In this document: piece after piece, positions 46,244-58,694 of the stretch | How positions within the stretch are numbered: position 1 is the first letter of the stretch | How the letters are laid out: the number at the start of each line of letters is the position of its first letter | Made by a program: the position numbers and the translations under genes | Assembly (NCBI GenBank): GCA_001414345.1 | Contig: LLCB01000005.1 | Coordinates: 186,001-250,000 of the forward strand | DNA length: 64,000 nt | Source: Hymenoscyphus infarciens | Lineage: Eukaryota > Ascomycota > Leotiomycetes > Helotiales > Helotiaceae | Reading direction: 5' to 3' | Notes under the pieces: model-generated | The model's input: only the letters and a program-made list of their open reading frames with translations | The model's database searches: none | Told to the model about the DNA's origin: nothing

Positions 46244-49200
46244 TTATTATTATTATTATTCTTACGCTACGTAGGCTATAGGCCGAGCTCTAAGAGTAAG
46301 TAGTATATCTTCTATTCTAGTTTATATAGCTTTTTAGCTTATTCTTCTTTACTTCTTAAGCTTCTTTATAAGTATAATTCTCCTTTTCTTTAGTTCCTAC
46401 TACTATTTATTTAGAGCTTATCTCTTTAACTTAGTAATATAGTAGAGAGGTATAGTAGATTAGTATATTTAACCTACTAAGGTATATATTAGTAGTATAG
46501 GAGGTGTATTTACCTTTAGAATTATTAGAGCTAAGGTCTTACCTTCTAGTATACCTTAGATTTCTCCTTTTATTCCTCTTTTTCTTTTACCTCTTCCTTA
46601 CTCTTCTCTCTCTTCTTAAGTAATTCTAGTATTAGCTTATACTTTTAGAGTCTCTCTAGCTTAAGTAGCTAAGTAGTTACTCTTAGTACTAGTTTCTTAT
46701 TTACTAGTACCTCTCTTAACTCTTATAGATCTTTAATCCTCTTTCTTAGAGCTCTTATAAATATGTCTCTTTTTTATAAAATATCCTAGTAAAATAGGAC
46801 TAAGTACTCTACTATCTCTCTACTACTTATATAAATATACTATAGTATAACCTAGTTTAGTACTCTTCTTATAAAGAGGAAGGTGTTTAGTTCTATTACT
46901 CTTATTTATACTTAGATAAGTAGTAAGCTCTTTATCTTAGTAAGCCTCTTATAAACCTTTTATAGCTTCTACTTATTTAGGTCTACTTTATCTAATACTT
47001 CTATATATTATATTAGGTTCCTCTTTTAAGTCCTTCTCTTTTAAGTCTCTAGGTAGTTCTTTTATTTTATAAGTATAGTATTATACTTAAATCTTACTCT
47101 TTCTACTCTTTACTCCTCTTTCTACTTCTACCTTACTTTCTATAAGTATAGTATTACCTTCTCTACTTTTATTAGTCTACCTCTTCTTTTCCTTTTTAGT
47201 TATATTACTATATATTTATAGGTATTCTAGATTAGTTCTTCTAGCTTAGACTTTTAAAACTTTCTTTTAAAAGTAGCTACTTATAGATTAAGATATAGGT
47301 TAATTAGTATATAGTCTACTTTAACTTCTAGGTTTTAAACTAGAGTAGCTTTATATACTTTTATTACTACTTATAAGTATTCTAATTATTATATAGAGAA
47401 GCTTCTTACTATTCCTTTTATATTCCTTCCTTTTAGTAGTATAGTATAGTACTATATCGATGCCTTATATACTATTATACTTCTTATTACTACTATATAT
47501 ATCTATCTTACTTAGTAGTAGTCTACTTTCTACGTTTTTCTAATAAGCTTTATAAGTATAAAGGTCTATATTATAAGCTTCTTCTAGACTCTTTCTTAGT
47601 ATACTTTCTAGTTTAGTTTCTTATTAAGCTCTATTTTTAGAAACCTTATTTATTTAACTAGTATAAGCTTTATCTTCTTAAACTAGACTATCTCTCTTTA
47701 TAATACTCTTATTCTTATAAAGTATATAAGTACTATCTTCTTTAAGCTAAAAGCTATCTCTTACTTATTTACCTACTTATTATATACTTTCTAAGCTATT
47801 TTAAGTATTCTATAGTTTACTATTATACTTTTTAATATTATAAGTAGATTTATATTATCTATAAAGTCTACTATAATAAGCTTATTAATTCTTACTAGGT
47901 CCTTATATAGTATTAAAGTAAAGAGAATAAATAGTATTAGTAATAGTACTAATCCTTATAAGACACCTTATTTAAGGTCTCTTTTATCTACTAATTATCT
48001 ATTAAAGAATAGTATAGTCTTTTATCTAGAGAGGAAGCTTTTTATTTATATTACTATCTACTATAAAACCTTCTTCTCTTTTAATATATAAAGTAGCTAT
48101 ATATAGTCTACTTAGTTAAAAGCTTCTATTATATCTAGTTAAGCTAGAGATATATAGCTCTTATTTTCTTATATTATATATATACTCTCTATTATTATTC
48201 TAATTACTAGCTCTATATTTTAATACTTCTAGTTACTTATTTATAGCTCTAGTAGTATTATTATTTCCTCTATAAGCTATATAAGCCTTTATACTATTAC
48301 TTTTTTAAGGATCTTACTTATAGTTAAGAGTAGTACTATTAGCTAATAGGCCTCTATCTTACTCTACTCTTTAGTTATTTTATCTAGTTTTCTTAGTACT
48401 ACTACCTTTATATAGTAGAAGTAGGATAAGAAGTACTATAAATAGAAGCTTACTTCTACTATTATAGTAAGTACTTTATAAAGTAGTTTATTATAAGCTT
48501 TTAAAAAGCTATTTACTAGTATATTAAATCTTAGTACTTTCTATAATACTAATCTTATAGCTATCTTAATATACTTCTTAGTTATATATTAGCTTACTAA
48601 GTACCTTTTAGAGAAGCTCTTAGTATTCTAGTTCTTATTAGGAACGCTTAAGTAGTTAACTATTAACTCTAAGAAGAACTTTTCTATAAAGATATAGGTC
48701 TTCTCTTAGTAGATCTTACCTTTTATTTTATTAAGTAATATAAGTATTAGTAGTATTAGTACTTCTAGTCTTATATATTCTTTAAGATATATCTACTTCT
48801 TAAGTATCTAGAGTTTCCTTTTATTCTTTACTACTTCTACTAGTACCTCTCTCTAGCTCTTTATCTTTATCTTTCTACTTACTATTTAAAGTTTTTAAAA
48901 AGCGTTATTAAGCTACTACTTTAAGCTCTCTATTTAATACTCTTTCTAAGTCTTTTTATATCTTCTTATCTTTTTTAATACTTTTTTAACTTTTATATTT
49001 TATTAGAGCTATACTCTTCTTTTATCTAGCTTCTAGAGTAGTATTAAAGCCTTTACTATTCTTTAAAAGTCTTTTATAAGTCTTTATACTACCTTTTTAA
49101 GTTCTTATATATTTTAGATTATAGGTGTTTCTAAGTAAGAGGCTTCTACTTTAACTAGGATCTTATCTATTAGTCTCTAGCTAAATCTAAGTACTTATAG

Positions 49201-51443
49201 TACCTTTCTCTCTTCTCTTACTTTTATTATAAAGAGTTAAGCTATATAGTCTAATCCTAGTAGGTCTAGAGACCTTTACTAAGTTACTATGTTCTTAGTA
49301 GAGAAGGTAAGGTTAATTATAAAGTTATAAGAGCCCTCTCTTCTCTATATAGCTTTATTATAAGGTATGTCCTTCTCTAGTACTTATAGTATAGTAAGTT
49401 TAAAGATAAGGTCTACGTTCTTATTATATCTCTTATATATATTTTATAAAAGGTAGTAAGTATTTAGATTACTTATTATAAGTACTCTTTTTAGTCTTAC
49501 TTACTAGAGTATATTCTTAATTAGTATCTACTTTATTTATAAGTTATAGACTAAGTAGACTATTATCTTATCTACTCTCTCTTTTATTATTATACTTATC
49601 TAGTTCTTATTTATAGTATATATCTAGCTTACTTTTAAGTATCTTTTATATATAAAGAGTACTACTACTCTATCTAACTAGATTATATTATATCTTAAGC
49701 TTAAGAAGTAGCTAAGAGAGTCTCTTATACTATTCTATACTAGTTCTTAGATTATTAATATATTATATTTCTTCTTATAATTTAGAGCTATATTAAAGGC
49801 TTCAAGTATCTTCCTTATATTCTAGTATAGTACTATTATACTTATAATAGTCTTATAAATAGGGTTTAGGTTACTTCTATTTCTTTTTTATTTAGATCTC
49901 TTATTATACTAAGAGAGCTTCTTAGCCTTTCTAAGAACTAGGTTAGATTACTATCGTTTATATATTCTACTTTATTTATATTTATTAGCCTTTCTAGTAT
50001 AAATCTCTATCTCTACCTCTTCTTTAAGTTTTATAAGCTCTCTTTTTAGCTAAAGGTAAATAGATAAGGTGTCTCTATCTTACTCTTTTTTAAAGGTTTT
50101 TATAAGTTTATAAACGTAGTTATTCTATTAAGATATTATTCTCTTACTTACTTATAATATTACTCTCTTATATAGTACTCCTTTATAAATACTAGGTATT
50201 CTTCTTTATAATTCCTATACTTTACTAGGTATTCTTTTAAGTCCTTCTTACTAGGGTACTCTTCCTCGCTCTCTTTATACCTCTTATATATATACTAGGT
50301 ATATCTCTTATCTTATTTATAGAAGCGTGTTATATACCTCTACTTTTAGTACTTATAGTATCTCTATACTACTACCTCTAAGGTATATCTTTTATATAAG
50401 AAGTATTATATCTTTTATAGTATTCCTCTTATATATAGCCTTCTTACTTCTTCTATTATTACTACTTTAAGAATATAGTTCTTTTAAGCTAGTCTCTCTT
50501 ATCTCTAACACTCTCTACGTCTATTTCCTTATTATATAATCTTTAGTATCTTTATATAAGAAGCTTAAGAGATACTTTATAGTATACTCCTTATCTTATT
50601 CTTAAGTATATTTACTAGAGCTCTTTTTATAAGTACTACTAACGTTCTTACTACTACTACTATTCCTTATTTAAATACCTTCTTTACTTAGCTATTATCT
50701 TATATATATCTTACCTACTTCTTTTCTTTAAACCTTATTATAATATCTTTACTTTAGAGCTTTTAAGCTACTATTACTCTTATCTTATATCTACTTATAT
50801 TTATAGCTCTAATTACCTCTTTTAGTAATAGCTTATCCTTCTCTTTATCTATCTTTATTACTTAGACTATAATCTCTTATATATATTTAGCTAGTACTAC
50901 GTATTCTCTTTATAATATAGTTATTACTCTTTCTTATAGTTCTCTAGTTCTAGCTCTCTCTATCTACGTTAGACTATACTCTTTTATTCCTCTTATTCTC
51001 TTAACTATAATAGTAAGCTCCTCTTATAGAATTTTATATATAATTATATTATCTCCTCTCTTCTTAGTTCTCTTATACTTAAGTACTTTTCTTACTACTT
51101 TAATAATTACTTTAATACTCTTCTCTTTTATTACTAAGTTAAGTATTATTTAAATTAAGTCTTTCTTTATTATATCTACGTAGTTTAATACTCCTTTCTA
51201 TTCTCTTATACTCTACTTTTCTTAGTTTATTATACTATCTTCGTTAGTCGCTAGTACTCTAGAGAGAGGAATAGAAGCTCTTTATAAGCCTCTCTTTTTT
51301 CTACTACTACTACTACTATAGTTATTTAACATAATTATAGAGTGCTTTAGTCTCTTTTTAGACTATCTAATAGTTATCTAGACGTATTTTAAGGCTTTTA
51401 GAGTCACTTTGTTAATTCTGAAAAAGTTTTTAAATTTTAAAGA
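46244..51443 (-). mobile_element. LINE-type non-LTR retrotransposon (Tad/I-like), RIP-inactivated
   Basis: Minus-strand element. Its 3' end is a (TAA)n run (seen as ATT repeats at 46237-46260). The 11-bp AGATATTATTA flanks it at 46233-46243 and 51444-51454. Reverse-transcriptase motifs are readable on the minus strand: a Gly-Val-Leu-x-Gly-Leu-Val-Leu followed by Ile-Leu-Phe-Ile-Leu-Phe (about 47890-47975) and Phe-Ile-Asp-Asn-Ile-Asn-Leu near 47845-47875, the decayed form of Phe-Val-Asp-Asp. In-frame stops are TAA/TAG. It inserted into the pol-less LTR element. Confidence 0.85.
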
Positions 51444-51490
51444 AGATATTATTAAGACTGTTACTAGCGAAGAAGAGTTTAGTCTTTTTA

Positions 51491-51843
51491 TATAATAGTA
51501 CGAAATATATATAACTATAGAAGAGGTATATAGAAGTGCCTTTAGTAGAATAACGTATATAAATACTAGGCTCTAATATAGAAGAAAAGGCTAAACTAGC
51601 CTTTTCTAACTCTAGAAGTAGGTAGCTATATATAAGAGGTTTCAGATAATATAAAAAGAGGTATAAAACCGAACAACGATCTACGTCGGCTAATATAAAA
51701 GCCTGAACTCTACGAAGTACGTCTGAAAGTCTAGACGTACGTAATCTTCCTAAATTAGATAATATAAAACAATAACTACCGAAAGCTAATATATACGGTA
51801 TATACTACGTAATATCAGCTATATAGAACGGTATACTGTTATA
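51491..51843 (-). repeat. Right LTR (5' LTR) of element copy 2
   Basis: 353 bp, the reverse complement of the LTR family of copy 1, followed by the GATAC duplication at 51844-51848. Confidence 0.9.
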
Positions 51844-51848
51844 GATAC

Positions 51849-54500
51849 TAGCTTAGATAACGAAGTTATCTATTATAATATCACTTTTATAAGATTTATT
51901 AATAATTTAAATACAAAATACCTTACTACGAATTTAATAAGTTTAGTATAAAAACATACTATTAATAGATATCTTCTATAAAACTCGAATAACACTTCTA
52001 ATATTATATCTAAGTTTATAAAGAAGGTGTTTATAATAATAGCTAAAAGATATATAAAAGAGAACTTCTTTAGTATAATAATTAATATTAAGATAGCTTA
52101 AAAGTTAAGTATAGAATATAACTAATATCTTATATATATTAGACTTATTAAAAGTATCTCGATTAATAAGAGTATAAAAGGTTAATTTAATATCTAATTT
52201 AGTAAGAGATATACTCTATTATTAGAATTAATAATAATTAATATACTAATTAGAAAAATAGAATTTTATATAGTATAATCTAATACTTCTTTTATCTTTT
52301 ATATTAACGATATAAATAGCTTAGATATTACTCTAAATAATCTTTAAAATACGCTTATTTAGAAGAATAAGAAAAAGATAGAAGTTAAAAGGTTTTCTAT
52401 TATATAGCGATTTAGACACTCTTTTCTACTTTAGAATAAAGCTATATATAATCTTATATAGGAGTTTCTATATTATTTTATAGATATTAATATCTAACGT
52501 CTTTATAGATAATTTAGCTATCTATTAGTACTAAGATTATAACGCGTACTTAAAAGAGCTAGATATAATATTAGCTAAGAGATTCTTTAATATCTTACTA
52601 AATTCTATAAACATTATTAAAGATATAAAAGTTTACCTAGGTAATCTAAGTTCGCTCTTTATAATAATCTGAAATTTAATTATAATATTCTAATTAATAC
52701 TTTTTCTCTTAATAAATAAGTAGTCTTATATTATATAGATAAAGTAATAAGGTATTAGATAGGTAACTTTTTACTAGATATAAAAGTAATAAGTATATAG
52801 AAGGTCTTTTAAAGATATTAGATTAATATATATCTTAGATCTCTTAATTATATTATTATAGATATTAAGATAAACTTTATTAGAAAGGACTTTATATACT
52901 CTACTACTAGAATAGGTACTATAGTAAAAACTATACTATTTAAGGTATATAATTCGATTACTATAGTAGAGCGATATTATAAACTAATTTAATAGATATA
53001 TAATATTATATAAGTAAGAGTCTTATCTTTTATAAAGTTTAGTACTCTAAATAACCTTTAAAGCATGAGATTTTTAATAATTTAGAGTAACTTCGACCTT
53101 TTTAAAGAGATAAGAGTAAGTAACTACTCGGGTTAGTACACGTGAGAACACGTGACCTTCTCGTTTAAGAACTATTTAGATAGACATCGTAGCTAGCTTT
53201 ACTTAGTATATACGAACGAATATATAACTCTTTTTATATTACTTTTATAACTATAAGTTATACTAATAATTAGAGAGTAAGATAATATCTATTTTACTTT
53301 TTAATTCTTTTAAATTCTCTAAAAGAATAGTTAAGATTATTTAAGATATAAGAAAAAGAGTATCTAAATAGATAAGAATTACTATCGACGTTCTTATATT
53401 ACTAGGTTAGATACTATTCTCTAGTAGTTAAGAGTAAGTAGTTAAATATAATACTTAATATCTCTAGTCTATTATATAGTCTTATATAACTATTAAAAAG
53501 TTTAGAGAATCTAAGAAACTAGCTAAGTTCTTTTATAAGATTCTATAGTAGATACTCTTTTTAATTACTTTTCGCGATATTTTTAAATAATATAAAATTA
53601 ACTATTCTAATACTTAAGACTACTAGAGTAGTAAAGTAGAGTATATATAATAAGTTAGAGAAATAGAGTATATATAATAACTTAAGAATATATAAGTAGT
53701 CTATAAATAATAGTAAAGTATATAAATTAGAAGTTTAAAAGAGTATATAATTTTTATAATAAAAAGTAGAATATTCTTAGAAAAACTAAAAAATAAATTA
53801 AAGATTTAAAAACTATTTAGCTTATATATATTAGTTTTTTTTATTAGATATACTACTAGAAATAATAAGATATTATATAATATATACTTTTACTTATAAT
53901 TTTTTTTTCTTAAGTAGATATATTAAGATATAATATATAAGAATTAAATAATATCTTTATATTTTTATAACTTTAACTTATAAATATATATAGAGATTTA
54001 AATCTCTACTAGTACTAGTACTACTCTACTTCTCTAAAATATATACTAATATCTATGAAATAAGTAGAATAATAATTAAAGAAAAATCTATAATAAAACT
54101 AGAGATATATAGATATCTTTTAACTTAATAATTATAAATAAATCTTCTATATCTATACTAAATTAGATAAATATTAAATAAGCTTTTATATCTTCTCTTC
54201 TCTCTTTTCTTATTTTAAAAATACTAGTTCTAATTTCTTTTTATATATCTAGATATAGAAAATTTTTATTAAGCTCTTTAGAGAGTATAAAATAGATATT
54301 AATATTAGGCTCGAGTTTTCTAAGTATTAGTATAAGTTAGTTAATACTATATAAGTATTACTTAACTAAGTATTAGTATTAAGTAGAGTAGAGTAGTATT
54401 TACTACTCTACTAATTTCTTACGTTGTTTTTAGCTTTTAGATAGTTAAACTACTTTAATTCTTCTAAAGTAAAGAATATATAATATTCCCTAGAATATAC
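51849..54500. other. AT-rich RIP-mutated repeat block, right part
   Basis: The decayed frame interrupted at 43403 appears to continue here to about 53060. It looks like retrotransposon coding sequence past gag, but I cannot assign it. From 53060 to 54500 there is only AT-rich sequence with no recognisable end repeats. The transition to normal composition is at about 54500-55000. Confidence 0.5.
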
Positions 54501-55167
54501 TTCGCAGTACTTTAGGTAGATAAACTACCGTGAACTAATTAGAGAAGGCTTTCAGTAGTTGAACTACTTAAACGCCTCTCCTCTCTGAGTTTTAAAACAT
54601 ATAATATTCCAGGTCTAGCTATAGACAAGGTTCCTCTATATCGCTTGATTTTCTTAAATACATATTATCGTATAGAGAAAGTAGGAAAAAGAGAGAGGAA
54701 GAGGAGAAGATAAGTATATCTGATGCTAGTAGAAAGTTTAGAACGATTTTCGTTTTTAATCAACAAAAAATGAGAAGGAGGTTATTAAGAGGTTAGTTTA
54801 TATCTTTTCTACTACGCGAATTACTTAACGAAAAGTAAAAAAAAAAAACGTGGGAGAAACCGGTGTAGAGGAAACGAGAGTTCACTTTTATCTAAGTGAA
54901 TTTTCGCTTACAAGGAAGAGGGAGCGTAGAAAAGAACACAAAGAGCTGGCGAGAGGAAGAAAATCTTTGTTTTCGTAATCGTAAATACTCTAGGGCACGT
55001 AATATGTAATTAAGGAGGTTCAGTTTCTCTCTACCACCAAGAAGACATCTTCAGACAATCAGAGCCATCACCACCACAGCTGTTTAGCACTCCAGCTCAG
55101 CCTCTCCGATTCAAAACAAGAATCTAGACTTGTCCTAACTCTCAGTCTAAAAATTCCATCCCTCTCC
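54501..55167. other. Transition zone and 3' flank of DOA1
   Basis: Mixed composition, no gene seen; composition normalises toward the DOA1 stop at 55168. Confidence 0.5.
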
Positions 55168-57896
55168 TTATCCCTCCATCTTGGTGTCCTCATTCTGAAT
55201 CACAAACAACCCCTTCAACTCAACCCCCAGCTGCTTAATCTTCGGCTCTCCGATGTACTTCTTCACCACATCATTGACAGTTTCCTCCAACTTAAGCTCC
55301 TGTGCCAACTTCTTGACACCCACACCGATATCCAGGAACGTCCCCAGCGCCGTCAACCCCCTTTCAGCAACCACCGGATACGTTGCAAGGATCTTTGGCA
55401 GTGTCGTGAAAACCTCATAAACAATTTCAGAATCCGGTGTTGCTCCATCGGCACCAGCATCATGAAAAGCAACGCTGAGATTCTGATAGAGAGTTGCGAT
55501 GGCAATTAAAAGATTTCGATTCGTGGTTCCATTGTCGAGGCTGGAGGTGATCAATGCTTGGTATTGAAGAAAGTTGGATTTGGCCAGAGAGATGCCAGAG
55601 GGGGACGCGAAGAGGTTGACGATTGCTCGTATGGTCATCACGATGTAATTCTCCTTTGGAGGATCTGATTCTTTGCAAGAATTGAGAAGTACCTTGATGA
55701 TATCTTGTTCTGGTGGCACTTGACTTTGGGTATAAAGTGCGGCTTCTACTTGACCGGCGAGGAGGAAAATGATTCCCATTGCCCCGGTACGTTCGGAGTA
55801 GGGCCACTGAGTAATCATTTTGACGCAGAGCTCAAGGGTGTTGCGAGTGTTTTTGTAGTTCTTTGAAAGTCTTGGATTTTGGATATCCTTGCAGCAAGCG
55901 GAGACAATTTCGAGTTCTTTGGAGTTGAGTGAGATGTCTTTTTTGCCGGCATCAACTAATGCTTTGTTTGCTTTGAGAATCAAGACTTTCAGCGTCTCAG
56001 CATCAGCATTCATGATGTTGAAGTATTGTTTTTGAGGAAGGGCTTGCGAGGTTTGCGAAGACTGTGGTGGTCGTGATGTAGAGGGTGCTATGGATTATTG
56101 TATATCAGCTGATGTCCATAAATTCTGTGAGACTGTAAAGGAAGTGTTACCATCTTCGGGTCGATATCTATCACCACTTCCCCAGGGCTCATATTCTCCT
56201 GATGAACCGTTCAGCTTCTTTTCATCCTTATATTTCTTTTCTTCCTCCTTGATTCTTTTCTGTCTTCTCCCTACTGCTGGAACACTCTGCATGATGAAGT
56301 TTTGAACCATTTCCAGATCATGATCAAAATCTCCCCGTCCACCGTTTCTACCCAGTCCATTTCGTTCAAGGAATCTTTCGGCGGTCTCGAGCAGGGGATC
56401 GTGGAAGTTGAATGCGAATTTAAGTTGACGATCGCTCCTAGAAGCCTCGACATGAAGAGGGACATCAATAACGTAATCGTATTCTTTGCCTTCATGTTCG
56501 ATTTTCGATTTTGGTAAATCATCTACAATGCGACTTCTTTTCTCATCAACCTTTCCATGACAGATCCACCCGTCTATGCTTGTATTAGTTCTTGCCTTGT
56601 TGATATAAAGTCTCAAACTTACCAGCTGACGGTTGATATGCCTTGACCACTTGTATAAAAACAGGCGGTTTAGACTCTTGAGACTCTTCTGACTCTTCTG
56701 ACTTTTTGACCTCTTCAAGCTCTAGAATCATCACGGGTTGATTCTCTTTCGTAGCGGATTTCTTCGTTAGGAATTCCGGTCCAGGCAGCTCGCTGTAATA
56801 AACTTGTGGTTCTTGTGGCTCCAAAAACTTCTCGACCGATGCATCAAATTGTTGTATTGTTTCAGCATCTGCCATTCGAGAGGGTTCTCGACTGAAGGTT
56901 CTCACAACTCCATCGCTTGCTGCAGTCACAACATCTCCAGTCTCTTGACACGCTGATACAGACCAAACAGTTTGTGTTGGATGTGTGATTGTCTGCACGC
57001 ATTCTGACCCCCTCCAAACACGTAAAGTGTGATCCTCGCCTACACTGAATATCTCTCCAGACGGCAAAGATGCCAGCTGATAGATGTAGCTGGTATGGCC
57101 CCTCAACTCCCCCACCTGCTCCCCTGATATTCTCCACAGTCGAATAACTCCTTGGTCAGCGTCACCGCTCGCCGATGCGAAGTCCGCTCCAGAGGGGTGA
57201 TTTTCCAATCTGCATAGTGCTCGCACCGCAATCCGTGTATCACCTGGTATCGATGTCACTAATTTACCACTAATACCATTGGTGGTGTATATCCGAATAA
57301 ACTCGTCGGCGCAAGCGGTGATTATTGTTTCGGAATCATAGGGCAACACCGCCCAAACAGCTCCTTTATGTCCTCGTAACACGCCTGAGCTTTCCCAATT
57401 TCCAATAGGCCATATCCGTGCTGTATCATCCTTACTACCACTAACAATAAACTTGCCAGCAGGGTCAACGGCCAATGCACAGATATCCAATCGGTGCCCA
57501 AGAAGCAAGGCCTCAGCATTGTCATCTGCAGTTTTGGAAGGCTGCCGTACGTCGATTACCGTGTCTCTTCCACCGGAAACGATCAGACCCTCAGAGAATT
57601 GTTCGCTGGGAGGGAGGTATGCCAGACTGGTGAGCCAGTTATGTGCATTCGAGGACAGAGCTGCGTCGAATATTGGAGGGTTGTCGGACAGGAGTTTCCA
57701 TGATCGAACCGTTCCGTCTAAAGAAGCTGAGAGGATATTCTTTTGATCGGGAAAAGTGATGGCGCGAACCTAAGAAGGATAGTTGGTTAGTATGTCTCTC
57801 TTGGACTGGAGCCGGGGCGCTGAGGCGGGGGCGTTGGAAGTAACTCACCTCCCCTTGGTGGCCGACGAGAGAGGCGGAAAGTTTGTACTCAGCCAT
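55168..57896 (-). CDS. DOA1: DOA1/UFD3 (PLAA) ubiquitin-binding Cdc48 cofactor, four exons
   Basis: Minus-strand exons 57896-57849, 57769-56623, 56573-56151 and 56087-55168 join in frame to 845 residues; introns are 79, 49 and 63 bp. Residues 1 to about 340 are WD40 repeats (Gly-His and Trp-Arg/Trp-Lys/Ile-Trp repeat ends, e.g. Leu-Leu-Gly-His...Ser-Gly-Ser-Lys-Asp-Asp-Thr-Ala-Arg-Ile-Trp). About 395-500 is a PFU domain (Gly-Lys-Glu-Tyr-Asp-Tyr-Val-Ile-Asp-Val, then Ala-Glu-Arg-Phe-Leu-Glu-Arg-Asn). About 565-845 is the helical PUL domain that binds Cdc48/p97. This order is diagnostic of Doa1/Ufd3/PLAA, which regulates ubiquitin homeostasis, ribophagy and mitochondrial quality control in the cytosol and nucleus. 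Read without the introns it looks like two genes, a WD40 protein and a separate PUL protein. Confidence 0.93.
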
Positions 57897-58694
57897 GTTG
57901 TTCAGAAATTGGTAGATGGTTCGGAAGCACTGAGACTGGACTATAGTCCTCGGATTGTTGGGTTGGCTTGAAGCTCTTATTCCATGAGATGTTTTTCGAT
58001 GAGCTTCCCGAACCCGGAACCCTTGCTGAAGCTTGGAGAGCGCGATAAGCATCATGTGACTCTTATCGTCTCACCCCTGCAGCGGCGTTTGGCGCTACTG
58101 TCACAAATTCGCCGTGCTTGTGGCTTGGCTTGCGCTGCAGGTGCCTTTCCCTTTCTTACCACCGATTTACCTCGTTCGCTCCTCTTTCCCCCCTCCCCCT
58201 CCTCCAACATAGAGTCCTTGGACGGTAGCAAATACAAGTACTGGACTGGTACCCCTCCAAGTACGCTCTGTCTCTGTGTCTCTTGTATCAAATTTCTCGT
58301 CCCTCCTCTCCCATCCCCCACCGACCATCCAGCCTCTTTTCACGACCCCTTAACGACCGTTACGACCCGTCAAACGAATCTTCTATCTTGGAAAAATATT
58401 CAAGCTCCACGCAGCTTGTTGCCATACCATACCACACTCCGCTCCTCTCCTTACCTCCATTCGACCTTCTCCTTCTTCAAAACGGCGCCTTACCCTCCCC
58501 CTCCGTCTCCCACTATTTCCAATAGTGGGACCTAACAATCGTTGGCGTACCGCACCGGTTCCAATCTCTCGTTCCCCTCCGACTCCGTGTCACGGCGCGC
58601 CATCTTCACCAACTATCTCTCGAGTCTTCAAATTCGAATATCACTACCACATCGAAACATCTCATTCTCCTTCACCATTTCCAATACCGCAGAC
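57897..58694. promoter_or_regulatory. Shared divergent promoter region of DOA1 and the STRAP gene
   Basis: The genes start head to head 798 bp apart. The right half is C/T-rich, as in fungal leader regions. A 183-codon open stretch at 57984-58535 is low-complexity Pro/Ser/Thr and is probably chance within this C/T-rich sequence. Confidence 0.6.

Larger units (their letters stand above)
43403..51843 (-). mobile_element. Second, inverted copy of the pol-less LTR element, split by a LINE
   Basis: LTRs lie at 43403-43720 (318 bp) and 51491-51843 (353 bp), both reverse complements of the LTRs at 3972-4336 and 7909-8273. GATAC is duplicated at 43398-43402 and 51844-51848. The purine tract appears as its C/T complement next to the left LTR, so the element runs on the minus strand. 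The internal part at 43721-46233 and 51455-51490 matches copy 1, including the dispersed repeats. A 5.2-kb LINE interrupts it at 46244-51443. No pol domain of its own is seen. Confidence 0.9.

Noticed and set aside
57984..58535. 183-codon plus-strand frame between DOA1 and the STRAP gene
   Set aside because: Low-complexity Pro/Ser/Thr translation of C/T-rich promoter DNA, with no conserved start or domain.
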